64,000 nucleotides of DNA from Fen-1135 sp963705275. GTDB lineage: Bacteria > Desulfobacterota > Syntrophia > Syntrophales > UBA2185. The stretch covers positions 372,001 to 436,000 of the forward strand of contig OY970063.1 of the NCBI GenBank assembly GCA_963705275.1. The letters run 5' to 3'. The notes below the pieces were generated by a model. The model had not been told where the DNA came from, ran no database searches, and saw only the letters and a program-made list of their open reading frames with translations. Numbering within the stretch: position 1 is the stretch's first letter; every line of letters begins with the position of its first letter. Shown here piece after piece: positions 55,165 to 63,112 of this stretch. The translations under genes were made by a program, and so were the position numbers.

Positions 55165-55265
55165 AAGGTCTCGACCAAACAGCCAGGACTCATGCGAACC
55201 TGACCAAAGTCTCATTCGACGAAGAGCTTACCGTCACAAACATATTCTCCATTTCGTTTATCCAC

Positions 55266-55304
55266 CAATAAAAAACCCCGACTCTTCTTTGAGAAACGGG
55301 GTTT
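55266..55304 (-). terminator. Minus-strand intrinsic terminator without an upstream gene
   Basis: AAACCCCG (55273-55280) and CGGGGTTT (55297-55304) pair around a loop that can itself fold (CTC/GAG). On the minus strand the stem ends GGGG followed by six T. It would stop leftward transcription before the lipoprotein gene, yet no minus-strand gene lies between it and 55687. Confidence 0.7.
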
Positions 55305-55515
55305 CAATAATCAGACCATATTACCCTCACGCAATGTTAAAGGGTTTATGAATTTTAATCTCGGGATTTATGTCTTTTGACTATCACGATTGCCATTAGA
55401 AATCTACAATGAAAATCAAAGATGGCTAGTCATTACTGGACTGTCAGGAAGTTGTTGTTCATTTGCAATGATTTGAACAATAGGACACACGATTGAAAAA
55501 ATTAAATATTAATCC

Positions 55516-55544
55516 TTGACTTCCGAGATAAGACTCCATATACT
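55516..55544 (+). promoter_or_regulatory. Near-consensus sigma70 promoter of the csp leader
   Basis: TTGACT at 55516-55521, exactly 17 bases, TATACT at 55539-55544: five of six matches in each box. Transcription should start near 55551, about 137 bases before the csp ATG and about 45 bases before the terminator stem at 55595. Confidence 0.75.
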
Positions 55545-55594
55545 ACAACCACTAAGTAAGTTTGGATTAAGACATTTTGAATTGCAAAGGATGG

Positions 55595-55628
55595 CCACCA
55601 TACTTTTTAGAGTATCGGTGGTTTTTTT
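55595..55628 (+). terminator. Intrinsic terminator in the csp leader (possible attenuator or sRNA end)
   Basis: CCACCATACT (55595-55604) pairs with AGTATCGGTGG (55611-55621) with one bulged C and a six-base loop, followed by seven T (55622-55628). It sits between the promoter at 55516 and the csp ribosome-binding site at 55672. Confidence 0.85.
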
Positions 55629-55687
55629 CTTTCTGTCATAGTGAAAATCCGACTTAAGAGAATATTTGGGAAAGGAGGATTAAAGCT

Positions 55688-55888
55688 ATGTCAGAAGGTA
55701 AAGTAAAGTGGTTTAATGAACACAAAGGCTTTGGTTTCATCGAAAATGATGAAGGCGGCGATTTGTTTGTTCATCACAGCGCCATACAGGGCGAAGGCTT
55801 CAAGACGTTGTCTGAAGGTCAGCGAGTGAGCTTTGATGTTACCAAGGGCAAGAAAGGCCCGGCAGCAGAAAATGTGAAAGCATTATAA
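55688..55888 (+). CDS. Cold-shock domain protein (CspA family)
   Basis: 66 residues, the full length of a Csp. RNP1 is KGFGFIE and RNP2 is DLFVHHSAI; VKWFNEHKGFGF and FDVTKGKKGPAAENV are typical. It binds single-stranded RNA/DNA; E. coli CspA, CspC and CspE act as RNA chaperones and transcription antiterminators. AAGGAGG at 55672-55678 is a very strong ribosome-binding site. An intrinsic terminator lies in its leader and another directly after it. Confidence 0.96.
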   Translation: MSEGKVKWFNEHKGFGFIENDEGGDLFVHHSAIQGEGFKTLSEGQRVSFDVTKGKKGPAAENVKAL

Positions 55889-55908
55889 GTTCACAGGAAC
55901 TAAGCAAG

Positions 55909-55945
55909 AGGCACTCAGAAATGAATTAGTGAGAGTGCCTTTTTG
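55909..55945 (+). terminator. Intrinsic terminator after csp gene
   Basis: AGGCACTC (55909-55916) pairs with GAGTGCCT (55933-55940), followed by TTTTT. About 20 bases after the csp stop. Confidence 0.85.
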
Positions 55946-55958
55946 TTTTTCCAATAAT

Positions 55959-55986
55959 CCCGCGTATCGGTGATCAATAACGCGGG
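55959..55986 (+). promoter_or_regulatory. GC-rich stem-loop in the leader of the RRM gene
   Basis: CCCGCG (55959-55964) and CGCGGG (55981-55986) are perfect complements around 16 bases, in otherwise AT-rich DNA, 43 bases before the RRM ATG. No T run follows, so it is not a terminator. It could stabilise or regulate the RRM mRNA. Confidence 0.4.
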
Positions 55987-56028
55987 GTTCAAAAGATCGA
56001 TTAACAATTTAAATGAGAGGAAAAATAA

Positions 56029-56358
56029 ATGAATAAGAATTTATATGTAGGCAATCTCACGGTGAATGCCACCGAAGATGTCTTAAAGGAGAATTTTGCT
56101 ACAGCGGGAACAGTAGCTACAGTGACTGTTATCAAAGACAACTACACAAAACAGTCCAAGGGATTTGGATTCGTAGAAATGGAGACTGAGGAAGGTGCGC
56201 GTCAAGCCATCGAAATGTTCAACGGTGGAAAGCTTGACGGCAATGTAATTGTCGTCAATGAGGCTAAACCCAAGAGAGACCAGGGAGGTCCGAGACGCGA
56301 TTTCGGTCGAGGCGGAGGATTTAGAGGCGGAAATAGCGGAGGCGGTCGCAGATACTAA
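56029..56358 (+). CDS. RRM RNA-binding protein with glycine-rich tail
   Basis: 109 residues. A single RNA-recognition motif (residues 2-80): RNP2 is LYVGNL and RNP1 KGFGFVEM, with the usual NEAKPK end. The tail is rich in Arg-Gly (RRDFGRGGGFRGGN), an RGG-like region. Such proteins resemble cyanobacterial Rbp cold-responsive proteins and are scattered in deltaproteobacteria. GAGAGGA lies before the ATG. It follows the csp gene on the same strand with a terminator between, and no clear promoter of its own is visible in the 83-base gap. Confidence 0.93.
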   Translation: MNKNLYVGNLTVNATEDVLKENFATAGTVATVTVIKDNYTKQSKGFGFVEMETEEGARQAIEMFNGGKLDGNVIVVNEAKPKRDQGGPRRDFGRGGGFRGGNSGGGRRY

Positions 56359-56406
56359 AGAGGGTGAAGATAATTTGCTTCACGGCATCTCTTAATCTTA
56401 TCAATA

Positions 56407-56440
56407 AAAAGGCAGTTCCAGAAATGGCTCTGCCTTTTTT
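56407..56440 (+). terminator. Intrinsic terminator after RRM gene
   Basis: AAAAGGCAG (56407-56415) pairs with CTGCCTTTT (56430-56438), followed by further T. Confidence 0.85.
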
Positions 56441-56586
56441 ATTTTGGTATCGTTTAAGAATTGGGGGTTGGAATAGATTGCCACTCGAATACAGGGAGGA
56501 TGACGAATCATTTGAATGCCCTTGACATTCAGACGCTCAATGTTTAAAGTTTGAATAATTGAAGGCCATTACGATAAGAGGAAGAC

Positions 56587-56793
56587 ATGCCCATTTACGA
56601 ATTCAAATGCAGAAAATGCCGCAATACCTTTGAGGTTTTATTCCTGTCCGGCAGCGACAATCCGCCCGTAGCCTGCCCCGCGTGTAAATCAAGAAAGGCA
56701 GAGCGTTTGATGTCTAAATTCGGCGGAAAGATCGGCAATACATCATCGGCAGGCTGCTCGTCCTGTGCGGCAACGTCCTGCGGCCCCTCCTGA
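56587..56793 (+). CDS. FmdB-family zinc-ribbon protein
   Basis: 68 residues. PIYEFKCRKCRNTFEVLF with a second knuckle ACPACKSRKAERLMSKFG is the FmdB/CxxC_CxxC_SSSS pattern. The tail has three more cysteines (GCSSCAATSC). AGAGGAAG precedes the ATG. First named as a possible regulator of formamidase genes; its general role is unknown. Confidence 0.9.
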   Translation: MPIYEFKCRKCRNTFEVLFLSGSDNPPVACPACKSRKAERLMSKFGGKIGNTSSAGCSSCAATSCGPS

Positions 56794-57007
56794 TCAGGCT
56801 GATCGCCTGTGGCAGGTCGCCACTTCAAAAAAAAAATCAGTTATAATTATTGTTGTAAAAAAAGATGTAATTTACTATAAGCATGCAGCCGTGGCTGCCT
56901 GCCTTGAAATGCCAAGGCTAATATCATTAATAATTTCTCCTTTGTGATGACAAAAGCCGCAGGTTTCTGATACCTGCAAAAAATACTTTTAGAAAGAGAC
57001 GAAGACA

Positions 57008-57682
57008 ATGAATATTCTTATGTTCGGACCAAATGGCAGCGGTAAGGGGACGTTCGGCGCAGTTTTAAGCGACAGATTCGGAATTCCCCAGATAGAGACA
57101 GGCGTAATCTTCAGAGACAATATCTCGAAAGGCACGCCATTGGGGAAAGAGGCGAAGTCATACATTGACAAGGGCGAGCTGGTCCCCGATGGAATTACCA
57201 TTCCCATGATTCTCAGCCGTCTTAAAGAAAAGGACTGCGAAAAAGGGTGGCTGTTAGACGGGTTCCCGCGAAACAAGACGCAGGCGGTGGCCTTCTGGGA
57301 TGCCCTCCAGAAAGAAAAGATAAAGCTTGATTACGTTGTTGAGCTTATTCTCGACAGGGATACAGCCAAGAAGCGCATCATGGGAAGACGTTTGTGCCCC
57401 AAGGACAACAACCATCCAAACAATATTTACGTCAAGGCAAATCTGCCCGTGGAGAAAGAAGGCAAGCTATACTGCCGCGTCTGCGGGAGCCCGGGACTCT
57501 TAACCAGGGCAGACGATCAGGATGAAGCGGCAATTGACAAGAGGCATGGCATTTACTTTGATACGAATGCTGGTACACTCGCCGCCGTCAACTACTTCAA
57601 GGAAAGAGTAAAGGTCATTCAGGTGGATACTGTTCCCGGCGTCAAGGAGGTTTCGGAAAGTCTCTTTAAATTGGTGAAGTAG
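57008..57682 (+). CDS. adk: Adenylate kinase, zinc-LID form
   Basis: 224 residues. P-loop FGPNGSGKGTFGA, GWLLDGFPRNKTQA and the long LID with Cys/His ligands (RRLCPKDNNHPNN, LYCRVCGSPG) are seen. It interconverts ATP+AMP and two ADP. The P-loop reads GPNGSGKGT, with Asn where most have Pro or Ala. Isolated from the ribosomal cluster where adk usually resides, so it may be a second copy; not testable here. A short hairpin (GCAGGT/ACCTGC, 56959-56977) precedes it. Confidence 0.9.
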   Translation: MNILMFGPNGSGKGTFGAVLSDRFGIPQIETGVIFRDNISKGTPLGKEAKSYIDKGELVPDGITIPMILSRLKEKDCEKGWLLDGFPRNKTQAVAFWDALQKEKIKLDYVVELILDRDTAKKRIMGRRLCPKDNNHPNNIYVKANLPVEKEGKLYCRVCGSPGLLTRADDQDEAAIDKRHGIYFDTNAGTLAAVNYFKERVKVIQVDTVPGVKEVSESLFKLVK

Positions 57683-57707
57683 AGAGCAAAAAAATACTGC
57701 ACAGTAG

Positions 57708-57741
57708 AAGCCTTCCTCAGATGCAACGGGAAGGCTTTTTT
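57708..57741 (+). terminator. Intrinsic terminator after adk
   Basis: AAGCCTTCC (57708-57716) pairs with GGAAGGCTT (57729-57737), followed by a T run. Confidence 0.85.
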
Positions 57742-57785
57742 GTCGGCATTCCCAAATGCTGTGCGCAAGTATAACGCAGCAACCG

Positions 57786-58451
57786 TCAAAGCGCCTTGCC
57801 TAAATAAGCGAGAATGTCCTGGAAATTTTCATAGTGCACGCACGCAGTGCCGTCCTGCCTGCAGGTCTCATATAGGACATCCTTGGCAAAAACGAGGTCT
57901 GCGTCTTTCGCAGGACATATATCGGAATATCCGTTGCCTACGTAGATTACCCGGTCATAGTCCGATCGGTACTCTCTCAGAACGCCCTTCTTACACGTGC
58001 CGCACTTCTCACATTCATCGTTCATCCGGGGAAATTCTATTGAGAGCTTGTTGCCATCATGAAAAACCGTCACATTGGAAAAAAATTCAATATCCTGAAG
58101 ATTGTTCTTTTTCAGTATCGCGTCTATATAAAAATCGAGGCCGTCGGATACGATCTTGAGATCTACTCCATTGCTTAGACAGAACCGGTAGAACTCAAGA
58201 AAATATGGATCTATCCTTTCGCGGCTGCTGACAAATTCCAGCATCTGTGCCCTGCTCCCTGTGAAGAGAGAAGCTACCTGCGTGTAGGCAACCAGGGAAC
58301 CAATCTCGCCCATACAATACGCGCGGTCTATCTCTTCCCAGCCCTTATCGGTGAAGCGGTTCAGGATTTCATTTCCCATATCAACAGTGGAGACGGTTCC
58401 GTCAAAGTCACACAGAACCAGCATTCTCGGTTTCTTTGCGCCTGCACTCAT
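57786..58451 (-). CDS. HAD-IB phosphatase (MtnX/phosphoserine-phosphatase-like)
   Basis: 221 residues. Motif I is LCDFDGTVSTVDMG, motif II KIVSDGLDFYI, motif IV VIYVGNGYSDICPA. A cysteine cluster (CEKCGTCKK) in the cap region is typical of the MtnX-like branch, which includes 2-hydroxy-3-keto-5-methylthiopentenyl-1-phosphate phosphatases. No methionine-salvage genes are nearby, so the substrate remains open. ATGA-type overlap with the upstream membrane-protein gene. Confidence 0.85.
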   Translation of the reverse strand: MSAGAKKPRMLVLCDFDGTVSTVDMGNEILNRFTDKGWEEIDRAYCMGEIGSLVAYTQVASLFTGSRAQMLEFVSSRERIDPYFLEFYRFCLSNGVDLKIVSDGLDFYIDAILKKNNLQDIEFFSNVTVFHDGNKLSIEFPRMNDECEKCGTCKKGVLREYRSDYDRVIYVGNGYSDICPAKDADLVFAKDVLYETCRQDGTACVHYENFQDILAYLGKAL

Positions 58452-58774
58452 GATTGCTGTTTTTTCTTATAATGCTTTATCAGAACATTGATGCCGAAAA
58501 GGATCAAGAGCACGGGAAGGAGGTATTTTGCAATTATGTGAAGATCGTACCCCCAGTTATTTACCAAGAGGAAAATCACCCCGGCCGCGCCGATGAACCA
58601 TCCCCCGATATCCTTAACACGCTGCATCAGCGTGCCCGCGGCAATGGCCATCAAGAGTATGGGCCAGCTCTTATCGAACCCATAGATACCAGTATTGTCC
58701 AGGATAATGAGCACGCCCAATGTAATAAGGATCATCCCGCCTGTCAGGATATGTCTCTTTTCCCTTGCCTCCAT
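58448..58774 (-). CDS. LiaI/LiaF-like transmembrane (DUF5668-type) protein
   Basis: 108 residues with three to four closely spaced membrane helices (ILTGGMILITLGVLIILDN; SWPILLMAIAAGTLM; IGGWFIGAAGVIFLLV; LLPVLLILFGINVL). This is the pattern of the LiaF-type N-terminal region, linked to envelope-stress sensing in Firmicutes and found as stand-alone proteins elsewhere. It follows the slipin and NfeD genes on the same strand. Confidence 0.8.
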   Translation of the reverse strand: MEAREKRHILTGGMILITLGVLIILDNTGIYGFDKSWPILLMAIAAGTLMQRVKDIGGWFIGAAGVIFLLVNNWGYDLHIIAKYLLPVLLILFGINVLIKHYKKKQQS

Positions 58775-58801
58775 TTGCAGTCAACTCCTATTCAAAGAAG
58801 A

Positions 58802-59560
58802 TCATTTCCCTCTCTCTGCAAGGCTCAGAAAGGGTTTGAACAGATCGATCGGAATGGGAAAGAGCGTCGTCGAGTTGTTCTCGGCTGCGATCTGATTCAA
58901 GGTCTGGAGATACCGGAGCTGCAGGGACATCGGCTGTGTTTCCATGAGGGCCGCCGCTTCGATCAGCTTCTGGGCGGCCTGGAACTCGCCTTCCGCATTG
59001 ATGACCTTTGCCCGCCGTTCTCTCTCCGCTTCGGCCTGTTTGGCAATGGCCCGTTTCATCTCCTCGGGCAGATCGATCTGCTTGACCTCGACGTGAGAAA
59101 CCTTGATTCCCCAAGGTTCGGTGCTCCGGTCCAGGATCTCCTGGAGCTGGAGGTTGATCTTCTCCCGCTGCGAGAGGATTTCGTCGAGCTCCACCTGGCC
59201 GCAGACGCTCCGGAGGGTCGTCTGGGCAAGCTGGGACGTGGCATAGAGGTAATTCTCCACGTTAATCACGGCGTCGTTCGCGTCCATGACCTTGAAATAA
59301 ACGACGGCGTTGACCTTGATCGATACATTGTCCCGGGTGATCACGTCCTGCGGGGGAACATCCATCGTGATCGTCCGCATGTCGATCTTGACCATCCTGT
59401 CGACGACCGGTATCAGGATGATAAGCCCCGGGCCCTTTGTGTCGATGACCCTCCCCAGACGGAAGATTACGCCTCGTTCATACTCGTTGAGGATCCGGAT
59501 GGCTGATGCCAGAAACATGACTACCAAGACTACCAGTACAATAAATGGAATGGAAAACAT
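58802..59560 (-). CDS. Slipin (SPFH/stomatin-domain membrane protein)
   Basis: 252 residues. One N-terminal membrane hairpin (FIVLVVLVVMFLASAIRIL) precedes the SPFH domain (YERGVIFRLGRVIDTKGPGL, VPPQDVITRDNVSIKVNAVV) and a coiled coil rich in Ala and Glu (KRAIAKQAEAERERRAKVIN). Slipins oligomerise in detergent-resistant membrane domains and typically pair with NfeD proteins, as here: nfeD lies 20 bases upstream. Confidence 0.93.
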   Translation of the reverse strand: MFSIPFIVLVVLVVMFLASAIRILNEYERGVIFRLGRVIDTKGPGLIILIPVVDRMVKIDMRTITMDVPPQDVITRDNVSIKVNAVVYFKVMDANDAVINVENYLYATSQLAQTTLRSVCGQVELDEILSQREKINLQLQEILDRSTEPWGIKVSHVEVKQIDLPEEMKRAIAKQAEAERERRAKVINAEGEFQAAQKLIEAAALMETQPMSLQLRYLQTLNQIAAENNSTTLFPIPIDLFKPFLSLAERGK

Positions 59561-59580
59561 AATAACCCTCCCTGTCTATT

Positions 59581-60882
59581 TTAGATTTCTTCAACCTTGA
59601 TTTTCAGACCTTCGACCTTTACGACCTTAATCCCCCTACCCGCCTCAATGCGCTTGTCGCTTGTTGCATTCCAATACTCCCCCTTTATGAGGGCTGTTCC
59701 TGTTTCATAAATATCGGTGACCGCTTTTCCTTCCTCACCGGCCATGCCTTCCTTTCCTGTCCGCCGTTTTCTCATCTGAGCCTTCAGGACCAGGGCGATT
59801 ACACCCGCAAAAAACAAGCAGATGATGGTCAGCACAGGGATCATGACACTCCACGACACCCGCAGCGCCGGGTCAGGCGATTCGAAGAGCAATAGCGAAC
59901 CCAGGACAAGGGAAATAATCCCTCCCACCGTCAGCAGGCCATGACTGATAACCTTTATCTCTGCGATAAAGAGGATGATACCGAAAAGAATAAGCAGGAT
60001 CCCCGCATAATTGACCGGCAGCGTCTGCAGGGCAAAAAAGGCCATGATGAGCGAGATGCCGCCGATGACTCCGGGGAGGATGACACCCGGATGGGCCAGT
60101 TCGAAATAAAGACCTGCAAGTCCGACGAGCAGGAGGATATACGCTATATTCGGATCGCTGATAGCTGCAAGAACCCTCTGTCGCGTGCCCATTTTCTTCT
60201 CATTGATTACGGCATACTTTGTCCTGATCACTCTCTTCCCGGATGAAACGGATACCTCTTTCCCGTCCATCTGCTCCAGCAGCCTGTTTAGATCGGGCGC
60301 AACAAAATCTATTACCTTGAGTTTAAGGGCCTCTTCAGCTGTAACAGACTCGCTCTTTCTGACTGATTTCTCGACCCAGTCTGCATTTCGCCCCCTCTTG
60401 TCTGCTATTCCTCTGACATAGGCTACGGCATCATTTTCCACCTTCTTCATCATAGTCTTATCCGAAGCGCCCATGCCCAGGCCCACCGGGTGGGCGGCGC
60501 CGATATTCGTGCCGGGGGTCATGGCCGCGACGTGCGCGGCAATCGTGATTATCACTCCTGCGGAAGCTGCCCGTGCTCCGGAAGGATGCACGTATACTAT
60601 AACAGGTATGGATGAGTTTAAAATAGCCTTCGCAATATCCCTCATGGCGAGATCCAAACCACCGGGCGTATCCAGGAGAATGATCAGTCCATCGGAACCT
60701 GTTTTCGCCGAAGCATCTATGCTTTGAACAATATATTCGGCAATAGGCGGCGTAATCGTCGCATGGACGGTGATGGTATCAAAGACGGGCTTTTTTTCTT
60801 CTGCGAGCAATTGGCCGAAAATAGGCACGACGAGAAGCAATGCAAAAATTAGAACCGGAATATTGATTTTATTTCTTGTCAT
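59581..60882 (-). CDS. NfeD-type membrane serine protease (long form)
   Basis: 433 residues. Signal peptide (VLIFALLLVVPIFGQLLA), ClpP-fold protease domain (about 35-230) with LLDTPGGL and the nucleophile serine in ARAASAGVII, then four to five membrane helices and a C-terminal OB-fold NfeD domain (TGTALIKGEYWNATSD, KVVKVEGLKIKVEEI). Archaeal homologues cleave stomatin-type partners; the slipin next door is the likely partner. Confidence 0.93.
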   Translation of the reverse strand: MTRNKINIPVLIFALLLVVPIFGQLLAEEKKPVFDTITVHATITPPIAEYIVQSIDASAKTGSDGLIILLDTPGGLDLAMRDIAKAILNSSIPVIVYVHPSGARAASAGVIITIAAHVAAMTPGTNIGAAHPVGLGMGASDKTMMKKVENDAVAYVRGIADKRGRNADWVEKSVRKSESVTAEEALKLKVIDFVAPDLNRLLEQMDGKEVSVSSGKRVIRTKYAVINEKKMGTRQRVLAAISDPNIAYILLLVGLAGLYFELAHPGVILPGVIGGISLIMAFFALQTLPVNYAGILLILFGIILFIAEIKVISHGLLTVGGIISLVLGSLLLFESPDPALRVSWSVMIPVLTIICLFFAGVIALVLKAQMRKRRTGKEGMAGEEGKAVTDIYETGTALIKGEYWNATSDKRIEAGRGIKVVKVEGLKIKVEEI

Positions 60883-60918
60883 GGATTGCCTCTCTCAATC
60901 TTTCAGCTGTATGATAAA

Positions 60919-61668
60919 TTATTGTGCAATTTGCCCTGACAACATTTTCATTATCTTCTGAACGTCTTCCCACACCTGCTTCTTTGCGCCCGGATTCCTC
61001 AGAAGATACGCGGGATGATAAGTAGGCATCAATTGAATCCCGTGATATGCGTGAAACTTGCCCCGCAGCAATGTTATGGGTACATCCGTCTTGAGCAACG
61101 TGCGGGCGGCAAACGTCCCCAGCGCACAGATTACCCGTGGGTTAATCGCCTCAAGCTGCTTGACAAGAATCGGTTCACAGGCAGCTATTTCTTCAGGCCT
61201 GGGGTTGCGGTTACCTGGAGGACGGCATTTGAGGATGTTGCATATATAGACGTCAGTCCTCTTCAATCCCATGGCCTCGATAATCCTGGTCAGGAGCTGT
61301 CCGGCGCGTCCGACAAATGGTCTTCCCTGGATATCTTCATCTCCGCCCGGCGCCTCGCCAACAAAGACGATCTCGGCCTTAGGATTACCCTCGCCAAAGA
61401 CAATATTGGTTCTGAGGCGTCCGAGGGGGCATCTCTGACAATCACCGAGTTCTTTTTTCACATCTCCGAGAGTCAATGTTTTCCGGGACGGCTCCAGGCT
61501 CTGCATCCCGGATTTGTCACCGGTGGATTTGACATCAGCCGCAGCCTCTGCTTTCATACGCAGGTACGTCGGCGTTTTCCCCGCATCGATATCAGACTGG
61601 ATTTGTGATTTCAGTGATCGAACCAGCTCCAGAAGCTCATCTGCCGGATTCCCTTTTGCACCTTCCAT
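60919..61668 (-). CDS. Family 4 uracil-DNA glycosylase (Fe-S)
   Basis: 249 residues. Catalytic motif FVGEAPGGDEDIQGRPFVGRAG and the second motif TYHPAYLLRNP are diagnostic. Cysteines in DCQRCPL, ILKCRPP and AACEPI supply the [4Fe-4S] cluster. It removes uracil from DNA. Residues 1-65 are a hydrophilic extension common in this group. Its start lies seven bases after the coaBC stop. Confidence 0.95.
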   Translation of the reverse strand: MEGAKGNPADELLELVRSLKSQIQSDIDAGKTPTYLRMKAEAAADVKSTGDKSGMQSLEPSRKTLTLGDVKKELGDCQRCPLGRLRTNIVFGEGNPKAEIVFVGEAPGGDEDIQGRPFVGRAGQLLTRIIEAMGLKRTDVYICNILKCRPPGNRNPRPEEIAACEPILVKQLEAINPRVICALGTFAARTLLKTDVPITLLRGKFHAYHGIQLMPTYHPAYLLRNPGAKKQVWEDVQKIMKMLSGQIAQ

Positions 61669-61675
61669 GGTGGGA

Positions 61676-62911
61676 CTACCTGTCCCGAACTGCGGGCCGC
61701 TTTCTAGGAGCAGGCTGCCTGCTCGTTATGATCTTCTTAACCCTGTCAAGAATTCTGTCCGCAACATCCATCTTGCCCATCAAGGGTACATTTTCGATTT
61801 TACCGTCGGCGCTGATGATCTTGATTATATTTGTGTCGTATCCGAATCCGGCACCTTCCTTCGTTACGTCATTGGCAACAATAATATCCATATTTTTTTT
61901 CTTCAGTTTGTTCCTGGCATTTTCAACAATATTCTCCGTCTCCACGGCAAAACCTACGAGGATACGATTGCCCTTCTTTCTGCCGATTTCCAGTATAATG
62001 TCCGGATTCCGCTCCAGTTTTAGATCAAGCCCGTTGCCGCCTTTCTTAATCTTGCGGGCGGAACGGGACGATGGACGATAATCGGCCACGGCGGCGGCTT
62101 TGATGACAACGGTTGAAGAATCAAAATGGTCCATAACGGCGTCTCTCATATCGACAGCGCTTGCGACAGAAATGAATGTCATATCACGCGGCGTGGGCAA
62201 CGTCGTAGGGCCGCTTATCAGTGTAACTTGTGCGCCTCGCCGCTTTGCAGTGATTGCCAATGCATATCCCATTTTTCCTGAGGAATAATTGGTGATATAT
62301 CTAACCGGGTCAAACGGTTCACGGGTGGGGCCTGCCGTTACAAGTATCTTTTCTCCCACGAGATCCTTGGGCGTAAGTACGGATTCCACCTCTTCCAAAA
62401 TGTCCGGTATCTCCGGCAACCTCCCATAGCCCTCCGCCTTGCAGGCAAGCTCGCCATACCCGGGCACCATGAACAGATAGCCATGGGCCGTCAGCTTGCT
62501 GATATTCTCTTTCACGATGGCGTTATTGTACATGTTCACATTCATGGCTGGACAGATGAGCACCGGGGCTTTCGTTGCCATAACCGTCGTAGTCAGAATA
62601 TCGTCTGCCAGCCCCGAAGCTATCTTCCCGATGATATTTGCTGTGGCGGGCGCAATCACGACGATATCCGCGTACTCTGCAAGGGAAATATGGGCCATAT
62701 CGAAGTCTGTCAAAGGAACGAACATTTCCGTAAAGACGGGATGCCCTGAAAGGGTCTGGAGGGTGAGAGGCGTTATGAACTCGCACGCGTTCTTTGTCAT
62801 GATTACCCTGACCATGGCCTCCTTCTTTACAAACTCCCTCGTCAGCTCAGCGGATTTATAGGCAGCAATCCCCCCCGTTACGCCAAGAACTATTTTTTTA
62901 TCTTTTAGCAT
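61676..62911 (-). CDS. coaBC: Bifunctional phosphopantothenoylcysteine decarboxylase/synthetase
   Basis: 411 residues from M13 of the longest frame (62911, GAGGAAG upstream); the frame extends to 62947. CoaC part: VTGGIAAYKSAEL, the histidine in AHISLAEYAD, PAMNVNMY and the catalytic cysteine in GELACKAEGYGRL. CoaB part: VTAGPTREPFDPVRYITNYS and KAAAVADYRP. It converts phosphopantothenate to 4'-phosphopantetheine; coaD is at 28.9 kb. Confidence 0.96.
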   Translation of the reverse strand: MLKDKKIVLGVTGGIAAYKSAELTREFVKKEAMVRVIMTKNACEFITPLTLQTLSGHPVFTEMFVPLTDFDMAHISLAEYADIVVIAPATANIIGKIASGLADDILTTTVMATKAPVLICPAMNVNMYNNAIVKENISKLTAHGYLFMVPGYGELACKAEGYGRLPEIPDILEEVESVLTPKDLVGEKILVTAGPTREPFDPVRYITNYSSGKMGYALAITAKRRGAQVTLISGPTTLPTPRDMTFISVASAVDMRDAVMDHFDSSTVVIKAAAVADYRPSSRSARKIKKGGNGLDLKLERNPDIILEIGRKKGNRILVGFAVETENIVENARNKLKKKNMDIIVANDVTKEGAGFGYDTNIIKIISADGKIENVPLMGKMDVADRILDRVKKIITSRQPAPRKRPAVRDR

Positions 62912-63112
62912 CTTTTCTTCTTCCTCAAAGTTCATTGTGCATGCCATAAAAAGAACAGACCAGTCTATATATCCTCATATAGCAAGTCTGATACACAACT
63001 TCAAGAAGTAATGCAGGCATTTGTCGGAATATTGCGCTTTTAACCTTGCAAAGCGGTCCGAAAATCATTATAAATCAGCCCGGCATGATTCAACAACCGT
63101 GTGAGGTATTTT

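Larger units (their letters stand above)
55165..55687. other. Gene-poor region with two terminators and a strong promoter
   Basis: About 520 bases between the lipoprotein and csp genes. It holds a leftward-type terminator (55266-55304), a near-consensus rightward promoter (55516-55544) and a rightward terminator (55595-55628), none attached to a visible open frame except the downstream csp gene. Confidence 0.6.

Noticed and set aside
56959..56977. Terminator before adk
   Set aside because: The GCAGGT/ACCTGC hairpin is followed by A and not T on the plus strand, and has no T run after it on the minus strand.
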